Shown one piece after another: positions 10,543 through 22,079 of a stretch of DNA of 64,000 bases (its first letter is position 1; every line of letters begins with the position of its first letter). The notes below the pieces were generated by a model. That model was given only the letters and a program-made list of their open reading frames with translations, made no database searches and had not been told where the DNA came from. The stretch spans positions 8,702,501 to 8,766,500 of the forward strand of contig OZ024869.1 in the NCBI GenBank assembly GCA_964017185.1, given 5' to 3'. Position numbers and translations under genes: made by a program. The stretch is from Rugalucina vietnamica (Eukaryota; Mollusca; Bivalvia; Lucinida; Lucinidae).

Positions 10543-11403
10543 TCTGCCGTTGGCTATGAGTTACATGTACACACACACTGTCATGTTGGGCCATGTGGAC
10601 ATCTATCAACGTTTTCAGGCTTTCGATCTTGTGTTGTGACAGACAATTATTAATCAACAACGAAACTCGAATTCCAACCTGCTATGACACAAAAGTGTAG
10701 CGGACTTGTAACCGCGTTGGGAAATTTAGGGGCGTGCCTGGGATTTCGTTAATATGACAGCTGATATGTATTCAAGATAATCGCTATAAACATGAACTTT
10801 TTAAAAAGGGAATGTACAACAACGAACAACAAGACAGGAATAGCCTAGCTTGTTTAATCACATGAATTATTCGGCAGCTAAGCCTCGCTGCGTCGGATAA
10901 AAAACTACTGTATCATCAATGTGCAGCAGTGTAGAGGCGGTAACTGCTAGACACTATTAATTATTACTGTAGCATTAGATTCGTATTTAAATAAGTGCTG
11001 ACTTAGACTAGCTCCAGTCCATAAACATGTCTTTCATCAATTAGTTTTATTCTAGTCTTGTTCTGATGGCTCTGTTTCAAACATGAAACAGTGGATCGGA
11101 GCAGAGATGGAATTGCTAAAACAAATATTTCTTTCAAAATTTATGTTTTTAAATGTTTCTTCCTTACTTTCTGGCTTACAGATAGTGGATATCTTCGAAA
11201 TTGTACATGAACATTGTTAGTTACACCCGTGTACCAACCGCGCATACTTTTGCGCATGTGCATAGTGTCACTTGTTATCAGACGTAAGCTCTCGTTTTGA
11301 TGCCCTTGCAGTACGCATAATCAGCCATGATATCAGCATACCGAATTGAACTATTTTGCAAGCACCTGTAAGAGGAGATTCAATAATATAATTCAATGCT
11401 ATC
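10543..11403. other. No recognisable gene
   Basis: About 860 bp. 11,235-11,330 (AACCGCGCATACTTTTGCGC, then GTAAGCTCTCGTTTTGATGC) resembles 33,085-33,190 inside the 32.9 kb element. Otherwise nothing recognised. Confidence 0.4.
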
Positions 11404-11662
11404 CTGTACATCAGGAAAACATGTCTTTGCAACGAATACCCCCTTCAACCCCACTTTTGTATAGTAAAACTGGGCTATGCAGGGGTATACCTATTTTTCT
11501 TAGTTTTGCTCCAAAACGCCGAGGCGCTTCTAACGAGTACCCACAATCTATGTTTTGGAGCAAAAATAAGAAAAATATCATTTTTTTTTTCAGATGAAAT
11601 TTTCATTTTTTTACAACTGAAAACATCTCTGTACAGTATATTGCATGGGCATGTTTTCGTAA
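11404..11662. repeat. Hairpin MITE, complete ends, shortened centre
   Basis: The left terminus ACATCAGGAAAACATG and right terminus CATGGGCATGTTTTCGTAAT are inverted repeats. The usual AACCGCCTCGGCGAGGCGG centre is reduced to CGCCGAGGCGCTTC, so the hairpin tip has been partly lost. GGGGTATACC and GCAAAAATAAGAAAAATA words match other copies. Confidence 0.8.
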
Positions 11663-12017
11663 TAAGAAACCAGTACGCCGTCTCACGAAGCTGTCAAAGA
11701 ACATGTCTTATTTTATGACAAAGGCCAGTCATATGAAAGTATAGCTCGAATTTTACCTCAGTCGCGCCAAACGATCGACGAGTCCATGAAGTAGCACGTG
11801 AAAGGTAAAATGCCTCAAGTTTTCCGTTTACACTTCGGTTACACGCCTACTGAGTAAGTTGTTGTTCTGTCACAATTTGAATATCCTTTCACGTTCTACT
11901 AAATAGACTCGTCGATCTTTTGAAGCGTCTGAGGTCAAAATCGAGCTATACTAAGTCTATTATACGTAAGATATGTCATTTATAAGACATATCATGAGAG
12001 AGGTTTATATTTTTATG

Positions 12018-12462
12018 TTTATCTTGATTTATATGTTTGTTCTTGATGATTCATTGACTAGTTAGAGATTCACCACGAGGACCAAAGAACTAACTAAATG
12101 TTATGAACCTAGGCAGAAGCTGAGGGTGAGGTTAGGCGCCTGTAAAACCGGTTTAAGCCCGCCAGTAACTTTGTGTTACTGATCGTTCCAAGGCGATACT
12201 TCTGTGGTGGTTCTTTTTGTTTTATGTCTTGGTGTTTAAATTTTTTGTGTTGTTGGCGCCTTATGTGTGTTTTCATAGTTTTAGTTAAGTTAAGGTAACT
12301 GAGTGGCCACCTATTGGGAAAATAGCTGCTCATTCGGCTTACGATATGGTTCATGGTATAAGTACCTGATTGTTAGTTTGGTTTTTCCCACCTCGGTTTT
12401 TGGAGTGGGAATCTTTTTCTGATTGCGCCTTTTCCTGATCTTTGCCTACTTGTACCTTTTTA
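12018..12462 (+). mobile_element. Solo Naiad 3' end
   Basis: About 445 bp corresponding only to the distal 3' untranslated region of the Naiad: GTTCTTGATGATTCATTGAC, GCAGAAGCTGAGGGTGAGG, the hairpin CAGTAAC-TTTGT-GTTACTG, GGCCACCTATTGGGAAAAT, CCCACCTCGGTTTTTGG, ending CTACTTGTACC-TTTTT. No coding part is present, so it is a heavily 5'-truncated insertion typical of target-primed reverse transcription. Confidence 0.85.
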
Positions 12463-12639
12463 TTTACTTGAACAACCGATTTGTTCATAACTTGAACAAA
12501 TCTGAAAGAATTTACATGGAATTTGCTGATGAAATGAGCCAACTTTTAGATTTGCAGATACCATCTTGAATAACGATTCGTTGAAAAAAGTAAGAAGTAG
12601 TAAAACATCAACAAAAGATAAATAAATTATTTGAAAAAA

Positions 12640-12750
12640 AAAAAAGAAAAAGAAAAGAAATCGGAGGGTGCTACCGGGATTCGATATCGTATCGATATGA
12701 AGTAGTATACTGATTGTTACTACTTGCGCTTTATCCACAAGGCTACAGAA
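12640..12750 (-). pseudogene. tRNA-like sequence with pyrimidine-rich tail (minus)
   Basis: Read on the minus strand: A-box-like TGTAGCCTTGTGGATAA (12,731-12,747), B-box-like GATATCGAATCCC (12,676-12,688), then a T/C-rich tract containing a long T run (12,632-12,660). The layout suits a polymerase III transcribed SINE head or tRNA pseudogene. The stems are poor, so it is not a functional tRNA. Confidence 0.55.
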
Positions 12751-13054
12751 GAAGATATATAAAGATTATGATTTTATTCTATTTTGTACACTTCTAAGTG
12801 ACTTTATTTGAATTATTGGATATATACATATGTAACCTTCCATATATATCAGCTTTACTTGGGTGGTTATATTTGAAGCACTTTTTGGATGCTATGACAT
12901 CAAAACTTTGGACATAAGTTCCATGAAATAGGGGCAACGTCTCGACATGACCATAGCTGTTGACTGGGACGTTAATCATCAATTCAAACAAACTGAAAAT
13001 AAAAAAAGTTTATTCTATTGGCCTTTTTATACTGAATCAACGAACAAAAGATAT

Positions 13055-13150
13055 GGTTCGATGGCTTAGTGGTAGGCTGTCTTGTCTTCTGTCCCACCGA
13101 TCCGAGTTCGAATCCAGTCCAGGTAATATTTTCTTTTTTTTTTTGTTTTT
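13055..13150 (+). pseudogene. tRNA-like sequence with pyrimidine-rich tail (plus)
   Basis: A-box-like TGGCTTAGTGGTAGG (13,062-13,076) and B-box GAGTTCGAATCC (13,104-13,115) at tRNA-like spacing, followed by a T run (13,130-13,144) that could terminate polymerase III. It mirrors the minus-strand tRNA-like sequence about 300 bp to the left. The T-arm does not pair well, so this is tRNA-derived rather than a working tRNA gene. Confidence 0.6.
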
Positions 13151-13496
13151 CAATACCGAAATTAGTACTAAGTTGTGTCATAGGATAAGACATGACATAA
13201 AACGCTTAATGAAACGGACCGCAGCAGCTATCTAAGCAAAAAACACGATAGTTACTTTAGTCCGTAAGTCCGTAACGCATGTTGTATGTAGATAAACAGA
13301 ATCAGAAGCTTATAATGAATATTCAAATCTGGTAAACTCCGCTAAACAAGTCCACACGTTGTCTATACATTACGAGCATGTTTACTGTAGGAACAATTGG
13401 TTGCTCTACCGAAAATACAGACCGGTGTGAGTTTACAACAGAATCTTTAGGCGATGCAAACGCAGCATAAAATAGTAATGCTGGGGTCCTAAGAGG

Positions 13497-13498
<2 letters not shown>

Positions 13499-13560
<62 letters not shown>
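13499..13560. repeat. (CT)n microsatellite
   Basis: About 60 bp of uninterrupted TC dinucleotides. A duplicated block begins on its right side (13,600 onward). Confidence 0.95.
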
Positions 13561-13563
<3 letters not shown>

Positions 13564-13599
13564 ATTATCCTTGCTTAATTTAGACTGCGGACATCCTTT

Positions 13600-15195
13600 A
13601 AAATAGCTTCAATAATTGTTCTGTCAGAAATGATTGGAAAAATATAGAACATGTAAAAGTAAAGCAATGGTCAGAAACTGGTTCAATCAGTAGCAGTGTT
13701 CCACCCTAAATTCATGCACCAGGTGGGAAAAACAACAAAAAGATAATTATGTATTGATACAAAGAGTACATATCACATTCCGAGTAAGCAACTGTTTCCC
13801 TAATTGTGGCCACTTAGTTACCTGAACATAATTAAATATATGAATACGCACATGAAAGACTGACAACACAAAAATCCACACTTCAATACATAACACAAAA
13901 TGCATTACACATCCTTTATTTTGCAACATAAAGTGAGTTTCAGCTACTCCCACACGAGGGTTTACTTAAAGACAACGTCATTCATGTACGCACCTGGCGC
14001 AAATGTCATTGTGTCACGGCATACCATTTGCGGCTTATGCAAGAGTATGCGTACCTGATGCACAATGGTTAACTTTGTATAAGAAAAAGGAACCAAAAGA
14101 AGGCTAGCGTACTTTTAAATCTTAAATAAAATATAAAGTTTTATCCTTTTGAAGCAGTAAATACGTTCAAAGGGATGAAGTATGGGACATATTGCGCAAT
14201 TTCATGTACTGAATCCTCATCAGTGACCTTTTATAAACAGGCGACGATAGCCAGATAAATACTATTGCGATTTCACATATTTACAAAAGGGTTGTCTTAA
14301 CCAAAGACTCGTGTCTAATTGAGTTAAAATTGAAACAATGTTTAGAAGATGGCTCTTAGCGTAAATATTTTGATACCCTGAATATTCTTACTGACCTCAA
14401 AGGACCGAAATAATATAATCTGCACTATGGATGATGTACGGGGAGACTTTTTAGGGCCGCCACATGGCACAACGCCAGCTGCAGTAATCGCAAATAAAAT
14501 ATAAAAGTTTGATCCACGTTCAAAGGGGTGTAGTATGTGCCATATTGCGCAATTTCGGGTACTGAATCCTCATCAGTGACCCTTTATAAACAGGCGACGA
14601 TAGCCAGATAAATATATTGCAATTTCAAAAATTTACACAAGGGTTGTCTTAATCAAAGACACGTGGCTAAACGGGGTTGAAATTGAAACAATGTTAAACG
14701 TAAAGCATGTGTTCGCTTCTTCGGAACGAATAAAAATCATATAGTATAAGAAATTAAATTTATTTAGACTAATGCAGAATAGCGTACCACAAATCTGGAG
14801 CCAATTAAGACTCATTGATGTCGTCGTATTTGTTAAGATGATATTGAATGCAAAACGGCTAGATGACAGTTTAATCATTTCACCTTCGATTCATGTTTGT
14901 TTAACATGAATCAAAATAAATTATTTTACAACACCAAATGCTTAATGGTTACCTTTAAAATTTAACCATGAAATGTTTTTGCACGTACTAAGTCTTCAAG
15001 TATTTTTTCTAAATATAGTCCAGCGACAAAACTGTATCATCTGTGTAAACATAAAATGACATTTTAAGCTTTTTTAGTGATTGCTATACCGTCTCTTTGT
15101 TTACATAGAAAATAACATGAATGGCTGCGTCTTTCGACGTGAGCTCGACTTAGAGCACTTGTTGCTATTACCCGCAGACAATCATTGTTGGGCAC
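13600..15195. repeat. Old duplicated block, copy 2, with an internal tandem duplication
   Basis: 13,600-14,060 matches 4,850-5,360. 14,810-15,195 matches 5,760-6,130 and 17,400-17,910. Between them, 14,150-14,330 and 14,500-14,700 are two copies of one unit (shared CATATTGCGCAATTTC, ACTGAATCCTCATCAGTGAC, CAGGCGACGATAGCCAGATA, GGGTTGTCTTAA). 14,400-14,480 recurs at 16,672-16,775. Non-coding. Confidence 0.65.
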
Positions 15196-16017
15196 AAAAT
15201 ATTGGTACGAAAAGGAAATGACTTACATAGTGTGTACATTCTCTTAACTCCAAAAATCCACTAGCAGGGTTAATTCCGTTCAGCAGCCTCTGATAAGAAA
15301 TTCCAGGTAAGGAACATCTGCTCTGATCAGCATGTACAAATGACAATACAAAATCCTCAATACAGAACCGATTTAGACCATTGGAAATGTAATTTCGCTT
15401 TACTTTTTATGATTATTTCAATTATTTTGTTTAAATTGTATTTTGATGAAAAATGAACAAAAATTTATATTTAGGTTTGGTTTGTACTGTAAAATACCTG
15501 GAATTCTAGGTATCGGATTACAGTAAATCCAACTATTCCTTGCATAATTACCCAGGAGAGGCAGCTCAACACTGATAAGCTTTATATAATCACAGCAGGT
15601 ATTACAGCATAAGTGGACACCGCACTTAACCCCCAAAACATAGGAAAATGGAGGTAAAGTGCGGTAATTGAGATAAGAGGATGTACACAGTATGAATATG
15701 TAGCTTCTGAAGAGGCTAAAGTGGTACCACAGTTTATCGGCTTTTTTATCCCTGCTGGTGCACAATGGCTTGTCAAAATGGGCGGATTATCATATCTCAG
15801 AAAGGGGTAATAAAGAGGCCCCTAAAGGTTAATACATGTGGTACCACTGTTTATTGGTTCTATGGCCCAAGATAACCTGTGAAGTAAAACTATCTCCCTA
15901 TGCAATAGGTATTGTTTTTCCTTAGAGGGGGCATCTACCTGTAATTAGAGTCATTGTCAGTCCAATAGGCTTTCCTATTCCCTTTCCCTTATCATTTTTT
16001 TTTTTTTTTTTTTTGCA
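15196..16017. other. No recognisable gene
   Basis: About 820 bp. A short direct repeat GTGGTACCAC-GTTTAT recurs at about 15,719 and 15,838. A T run lies at 15,996-16,013. The overlapping minus-strand open frames have no domain. Confidence 0.4.
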
Positions 16018-16158
16018 TTTTCTTGTATAGCACTTTATCATCATGCCATCCTAATGTTTTGATACATGGTTTCAATAATGCTTAAAACCAACCATATTAC
16101 CACACCGTTCTGCCATGAACATTTGCCTTGCAACTGAGCTTGTAAATGACTATATAAT
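16018..16158. repeat. Interspersed repeat R3, partial copy 2
   Basis: Matches the right half of 8,272-8,555 (TTCTTGTATAGCACTTTATC, ACATGGTTTCAATAATGCTT, CTTGTAAATGACTA). Adjoins a T run on the left. Confidence 0.65.
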
Positions 16159-16159
16159 A

Positions 16160-17012
16160 GAATGAATAAAAATGAAACTGAGATCCTATTAGAGCAGTGA
16201 GTGTATTTATGAGAACGGGGATGGGTCATACCGCGGTTTCGGCTACTTAAGCCTCTTTAGTGACCCTATAGATTTGGCAACATGGAGCCAAAGAGCATTA
16301 CTGTAATTTTGCAACTTTCAAAAAGGATAGTCGATACAAAAAAAGTACAAGTAGGCAAAATCAGGAAAAGGTGCAATCAGAAAAAGATTCCTATTCCAAA
16401 AACCGAGGTTGGAAAAAACCAAACTAACAATCAGGTACTTATACCATGAAACATACCGAAAGCCGAATGAGCAGCTATTTTCCCAAAAGGTGGCCACTCA
16501 GTTACCTTAACTTAACTAAAACTATGAAAACACACATAAGGCGCCAACAGAACAAAACATTTAAAACACCAAGACCATTATAATCCTTAATGGGGCCAAA
16601 TATAGTACAGATTGGTTAGAAAAGGAATCTAAACCGATAATAATTTTCTGATTTCTCATAATCCCCGCGCGGATCTCAAAGGACCAAAAGGAAAATATAA
16701 TCTACACTATAGATGATGTAGTGGGGACGTTTTAGGACCGTCAAACGGCACAACGTCAGCTGCAGTAATAGCAAATAAAAATGAAACTGAGATCCTATAA
16801 GAGCATTGAGCGTATTAATGAGAACGGGGATGGACCATACCGCGGTTTCGGCTTTTTAAGCCTCTTCAGTGACCCTATAGATTTGGCAACATGGAGCCAA
16901 AGAGCATTACTGTAATTTTGCAACTTTCAAAAAGGATAAGTCGATACATAGACTATTATAATCCGAATGGGACCAAATGTAGTAAGGATTGGTTAGAAAA
17001 GGAATCTAAATG
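16160..17012. repeat. Local direct duplication, first copy interrupted by a Naiad 3' end
   Basis: 16,160-16,335 and 16,776-16,945 are near-identical (GAAACTGAGATCCTAT, CATACCGCGGTTTCGGCT, GGCAACATGGAGCCAAAGAG). The following segment CATTATAATCC..TTGGTTAGAAAAGGAATC is at 16,574-16,640 in copy 1 and 16,950-17,010 in copy 2. In copy 2 the two halves are adjacent, giving the pre-insertion state of the Naiad fragment at 16,338. Confidence 0.75.
16338..16573 (-). mobile_element. Solo Naiad 3' end, minus strand
   Basis: About 235 bp of the extreme Naiad 3' untranslated region, read on the minus strand and ending at the CTACTTGTAC-TTTTTT terminus. It lies between GTCGATAC and CATTATAATCC, which are adjacent in the sister copy at 16,938-16,960, so the insertion limits can be read directly. 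Confidence 0.85.
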
Positions 17013-17399
17013 ACTGTTTGGGGAATAAACCGTTAACTTTTCGGATGCCGAGAAACAATGTGAATTTACACCCTGTAAACTTTGACGCAGCGTAATTGCG
17101 CTAGGAAAAGATGACTTTCCAGCGGAAAGAGGAAATTGTGGTTTCTTAAGGTTTAAATAGTCATGGGTTAAGGAGTTTGTTTCAGTTCATGTTCATGCCA
17201 ATTTGCAATTTGGAAATCAATTAAAAATTGCTAAACTTAAGTCTCATAGTATACATGTAAAATTACGTATTAAGAGTTATCCGTTTCCATCCTTCAGTAC
17301 CCGTAACTAGCCGCATTCATATGAACAAGAGATGAATAAATTACTTAAGCTCCGCCCAAAAAGTTCAAAATTCCATCAGCAACAATACGTAATTGCTAG

Positions 17400-18540
17400 T
17401 GAGGCCTTAACGCGAATCAATCTGAACTAGGTTATACACCAAAATGCTTAACATTAAAAAAATAGTAACCTTTAAATTTTCACCATGAACTTTTTAAACC
17501 AGTCTTCTAGTATCACGGTTTCTAAATATAGTCCAGCGACAAAGCTATATCATCTGTGTAAACATAAAATGTCATTCTATAGATCGTTCATAGATCTACC
17601 GTTATAAACAAAGAATATCGACTCACCCGCGTTTTAGAGTATACAGGTATGACAGGTATGACGTATCTACTGCAAACTTTTAGATATTATTGCTTTTATT
17701 TTTCAATGCGCAACGCTATTCCGAGTTTTAGAGTTCGCCTCTGCATGTATTTACACCGTTGTTTACCTGTTCGTGCGAAAAATAGTTTAGCCTTATTACC
17801 ATGCATTAACGAATTGCCTGTAAGCTATTTTAGTGTTTGAAGCAAATAACATGAATGGTTGTAGCTTTCGACGTCAGCTCGGCTTAGACCACCTGCTGTC
17901 ATTGAAAGCAATTTGATTATTTTCGGACTGTGTTCGCTGAAAAAATAGAAAACGACTTCATAAAAATAATGAAATCACAATAATTTATTTGTTTATTTGA
18001 GTCTCATGTTGATATATACATTATTACAAACAAAATTATACATACAACAAAATAAATAATATCAACCCATTCTATACAAATCACAATGAAATCACAAGAT
18101 CTAACCCGCACCTTTGACGCGTTCACTCCTACTACGTCATTTTACCCCTTTATCAATTTTAACCACACAGACGTTCATTTCATCGAATCAACCCATATGT
18201 AAAATTGCACCAAACTACAATGAATTGCATTGTACTTTCACTAATCACATATCGTGCTAATTGCTATCAAAGACATTCCAAATATCTCAGATGTATATGT
18301 TTGGCTTTTAATGTTTTGAGCAAGAAAATTTCTGATACTTTTGTACATTGCACAGCTGTATATTTACTCTTATTTTATGCGACCACATAAAGCAACTTGT
18401 ATTACTTGCGCGAGAGAGGCTCTATCGCGAAAATAAATTGCCGCGAAAATGTCAATTTTGATATTGTTTTATATTTCGTACATATGCTAGCTAGTTCCAC
18501 AGACCGCGAAATACAAAGAATGTACATATGGAGAAATACG
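17400..18540. repeat. Old duplicated block, copy 3
   Basis: Related to 5,760-6,620. 17,460-17,910 also matches 14,940-15,190 (TTTCTAAATATAGTCCAGCG, GTAAACATAAAATG, ACATGAATGG-TG). 18,400-18,520 matches 6,470-6,600 (CGCGAAAATAAATTGC, GTCAATTTT, AGTTCCACAGA). Frames are not conserved between copies. A small LINE-tail insertion lies inside (17,981-18,084). Confidence 0.6.
17981..18084 (-). mobile_element. Very short retroelement tail with perfect 13-bp target duplication
   Basis: AATGAAATCACAA is repeated exactly at 17,968-17,980 and 18,085-18,097. The 104 bp between, read on the minus strand, end in an A-rich tail (ACTCAAATAAACAAATAAAT). This is the footprint of a severely 5'-truncated LINE or SINE insertion. 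The family is not assigned. Confidence 0.75.
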
Positions 18541-18734
18541 AAATTAAACAGCCGCGAAATTAAGTTGGATTACAGAAGCCATATGTCCTTACAGTTGTGG
18601 GCATATGATTTAAATAAACAATAGAATTGTAGACTTATTTAATATACAATCAGCCAACTGAAGTACTGCATAAACTTGAATGTTCTCGCTACGATATCAT
18701 GCAAGAAACTCGTGTTAATAACCTTTTGAAACAG

Positions 18735-20224
18735 AATGTATGCGATGCATTGTCCTTACTCTTGGATAATCGGAACCAAGTTATACAGCCAAATGGTTGG
18801 AATTCCGATGGGTACAAATTGCGCTCTTCTCGTAGCTGATTTATTTTTTACTGTTACGAAAGAGATTTCATGGATTCTCTTAGCCATGACAATTAAGCTG
18901 ATGTTATCGAGGCCTTTAATTCGACTTCTAGGTACCTCGATGACCTTTTGAACATTGACAATCCTTATTTTGAAGGCATGGTCCATCAAATTTATCCACC
19001 TGAACTACAGTTGAATAAAGCCAACACCACAGATACCGAAGCCCCCTTTTTGGATTTACATTCTTTCTTTTGCAAATGGATTTGTTTCTTCTAAAATTTA
19101 TGACAAACGCGATGATTAGTAAACTTTCCGTTTTTAGATGGTGACATTCCTCGCCGTACTGCGTACGGTGTATACATTTCGCAACTCATTAGGTTTGCTA
19201 GAGTCTGCAATCATGTAGCGGACTGCAACGCGCGATATAAATGTTTAACAGCCAAACTTCTGTAGCAGGGCTATCGGAATCATAAACTTCGAAAAACATT
19301 TTCTAAATTTTATCGCAGACACTATGAGTTGATTTCCAAATTTAGTGTTGGGCTAAAGACGCTTTTACGCGAGGGCCTTTCAGAACCAGAATTTTATGGT
19401 GACTTGGTTTACAAATTTCAGAAACTTATAGGAAGGAATGATTTTTCTTTTCAGTTCAGAAAAATCATAACACGTTACAGACGTATATGTTATAACTCGA
19501 ATGTTATGCGACAGTCTGCATGCTTAGTTTTTAACCCAATCACGGTTGATGGTTATGCTGCCTTCTAAAATTGCACGCCGGTGGGTCGGGCGTCAGGCTC
19601 TACGATGGACCCGACATAAAGCTATTCAATTCAGTTGGTTGGGGCCGGAGATTCTTGTGTGTTGCTTGGCCCACCGGGGTTCAACTGGTGTTTTTCTTTT
19701 GCTCCGGGTTTCAGTAAGTTATTCGGCGACCATCATCGGGCAGCTTACTGAATCTGCTGAGTCCTCGTTTTTGATTCATCAGGGTTGTTATCATGATTTA
19801 TTCGATGTCTTTGATGATTCATGGACTAGTTAGAGACCGAACAACTAACTAAATGTTATGAACCACTGCAGAAGGTGAGGGTGAGGTTAGGCGCCTGTAA
19901 AACCGGTTAAAGCCCCCGCCCTCCCCAGTAATTTTATATTACTGATCGTTCCAAGGCGATACTTCTGTTGTGGTTCTTCTTTTTGTTTCGCATTTTGGAG
20001 TCGAATTTTGTGTTGTCTGAGCTTTATGTACGTTTTCGTATTTAGTTAAGTTCGGGTAACTGAGTGGTCGCCTATTTGGGAATAGCTGCTCACTCGGCTT
20101 ACGATATGTTTTCTTGATATAAGTACTTAAATGTCATTTTGGTTTTTCCCAGCCCTTGGTTTGCGGCGTGGGAGTTTCTTTCTGATTTCGCCATTTCCTG
20201 ATCATTGCCTACTTTTACCTTTTT
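18735..20224 (+). mobile_element. 5'-truncated, diverged Naiad PLE
   Basis: Starts in the reverse transcriptase fingers region (CDALSLLL-like) and runs through GIPMGTNCA and the catalytic region to the C-terminus (VMRQSACLVFNPI) at about 19,566, then the whole 3' untranslated region to TTTTACC-TTTTT at 20,224. The frame is broken several times and the sequence is more diverged than the 36-47 kb copies, so it is an older insertion. Its 3' hairpin is CAGTAAT-TTTAT-ATTACTG, a paired change relative to young copies. Confidence 0.85.
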
Positions 20225-20734
20225 GTCTTAAAACTGAATTTTTGTCTAGTGATTGAAATATAATTTTAGTCTTCATTCTGTCTCAAGTACTGTCCAATCA
20301 ATGAAAGCAAATAAAGAATTTAATACGAAAATATTTCTTGAACTGATTGCTTTTATCGGGTATAAAGTTCTGAGTAAATACTAAATTGTTACATTAAATA
20401 TTGGCTCTGAATTACATCGTCATAATCAATATTTGCTAAGATATCAAATTGGAATAAAACTGCTTAAGAACAATATGGGTGACAAATTGAGCTACTAACC
20501 CGTAATACAATTATTGTCTATAACAGTCATTAGTTCACAAGAAATGCACACTACTTAATATTTAAGGGACGTAGACAAAGTATGCTCATGAATATAAGCT
20601 GTGCGCCTCTCGTTGGCTAACTCTGGCATTTACAGCACATGCAAGATAAACTACACATATGCGTTAAACACAAATACCATGAAGATCGAACCATAAATTA
20701 AATTGTGATTGTTAAAAATGGACTGTATAGCAAA
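20225..20734. other. No recognisable feature
   Basis: About 510 bp of AT-rich DNA with nothing recognised. Confidence 0.4.
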
Positions 20735-21003
20735 GACTGCCAGCACATGACCATTTTGCTTCATGTACTTTTTGTATCTCTTTGACCTTAATATCAATGG
20801 ATATCAATAAAATGTTCTTTTATTAGAATTGTTTGATCTCTATAATGATGGCATTATCTTGTATAGCACTTCATCATCATGTCAGCATAATATTTTGACA
20901 CATGGTTTCAATAATGCTTAAAGTTAACCATATTATCTCATCATTCAGCGATAAATGGCAATTTTCAAATGGAACTTGTAAATGGCTAGAGAATGACATC
21001 TAT
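20735..21003. repeat. Interspersed repeat R3, copy 3
   Basis: Close match to 8,272-8,555 (GACCTTAATATCAATGGATA, TCTTGTATAGCACTTCATCA, ATGTCAGCATAATATTTTGA). Confidence 0.75.
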
Positions 21004-21119
21004 TATAGATACTACAAGTTTTACGTGAACTGGTTTTGATGCCAATGTTATTAAATATGACCCATTAATATTACCAAATGTAATTGCCGTAATATTTGAC
21101 GAAGATTCTGAATGCTGAT

Positions 21120-21480
21120 CAGTGAGATCAGTTTGAATCCCCGTACATCATCCATAGTGCAGATTATATTTTTCTTTTGGTCCTTTGAAATCAGTTTGAA
21201 TATTAAGAGAATTCGAAACTTACACGTTTAGATACATATTCTATACAATGTTTCCTTATTAAAGCTTGCTTAGGAATAAGTATTTTATTTGGAGAATCCC
21301 TGCGTAAATCGAAATTGCAGCACAATTGTCTGGCTTTCATTACCGGATCATAAGGGTCAATGATGAGGGTGCATTATCTGAAATTGCGCAATATATGGCT
21401 CATATTATCTCCCTTTGAATGTTTTCACTACTTCCAAAGGATATAAATTTTATATTTTATTCTTTAAATTTTTAATGTAA
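21120..21480. repeat. Inverted relative of the 14.1-14.7 kb repeat
   Basis: CCCGTACATCATCCATAGTGC (positions 21,141-21,160) is the complement of the GGATGATGTACGGG segment at 14,430. 21,290-21,440 carries complements of the CTGAATCCTC..CATATTGCGC segment (AAATTGCGCAATATATGGC). Same family in the opposite orientation, diverged. Confidence 0.5.
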
Positions 21481-22079
21481 AGACAAAATAATGTAAGGTC
21501 AAAGCAGAGCCGGCCAAACGTACATGTAGCCCTGTGATATTGATTCATACAGAAATCATCCAGCCTTTCTTAGTGTCACCTTCAGTTTTCAAGATCATTA
21601 AAAGTAATACGAATCACTTTACTCTCAGTTTCATCATGCGTTGATGTAGTACGCCAGTAATGATATTGCAAAGGGTAAGCATGTATAACAGACTATAGAA
21701 CTTTCAGTTTTAAAGATCAACAATCTTCTGATATTCAAAAGTAATACGAATCACTTTAATTTACTAAATAGCTGTGTAGTCGGCTATACACAGTTTATTT
21801 GTGTCGGATATTTAAAGTAGCAAATTTTCTAGCAAGCATTCTTAAATCATTGTTCGCAGATAAGGTAAAATAATATCACTTCACTGAATTAGTTGTATCA
21901 CAAAGAGAAAAGCTGTACAAATACGCGATTGCTGTAACAAATAGTCAATACAGACATGGTCTAATTTTCTAGACAAACACAAGATCAAACAACTGTATTC
22001 AGTGATATTCAGCAATTATATAATAACAATAAAAATCTAAGAAAGAAATAATTTGGGCTTAGGTATAAAATTGACCGTT
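21481..22079. other. No recognisable feature
   Basis: About 600 bp of AT-rich DNA. An AAAGTAATACGAATCACTTTA segment (20 bases AAAGTAATACGAATCACTTT) occurs near 21,600 and 21,735, a local direct repeat. No gene is seen. Confidence 0.4.

Noticed and set aside
12163-12182. CAGTAAC-GTTACTG hairpin as a SECIS element or rho-type terminator
   Set aside because: Stem is only 7 bp with a 5-nt loop and lacks the non-Watson-Crick core of SECIS; bacterial terminators are not applicable here.
13055-13124. Functional tRNA gene
   Set aside because: Good A and B boxes, but the T-arm and acceptor stems do not pair, so it is tRNA-derived only.
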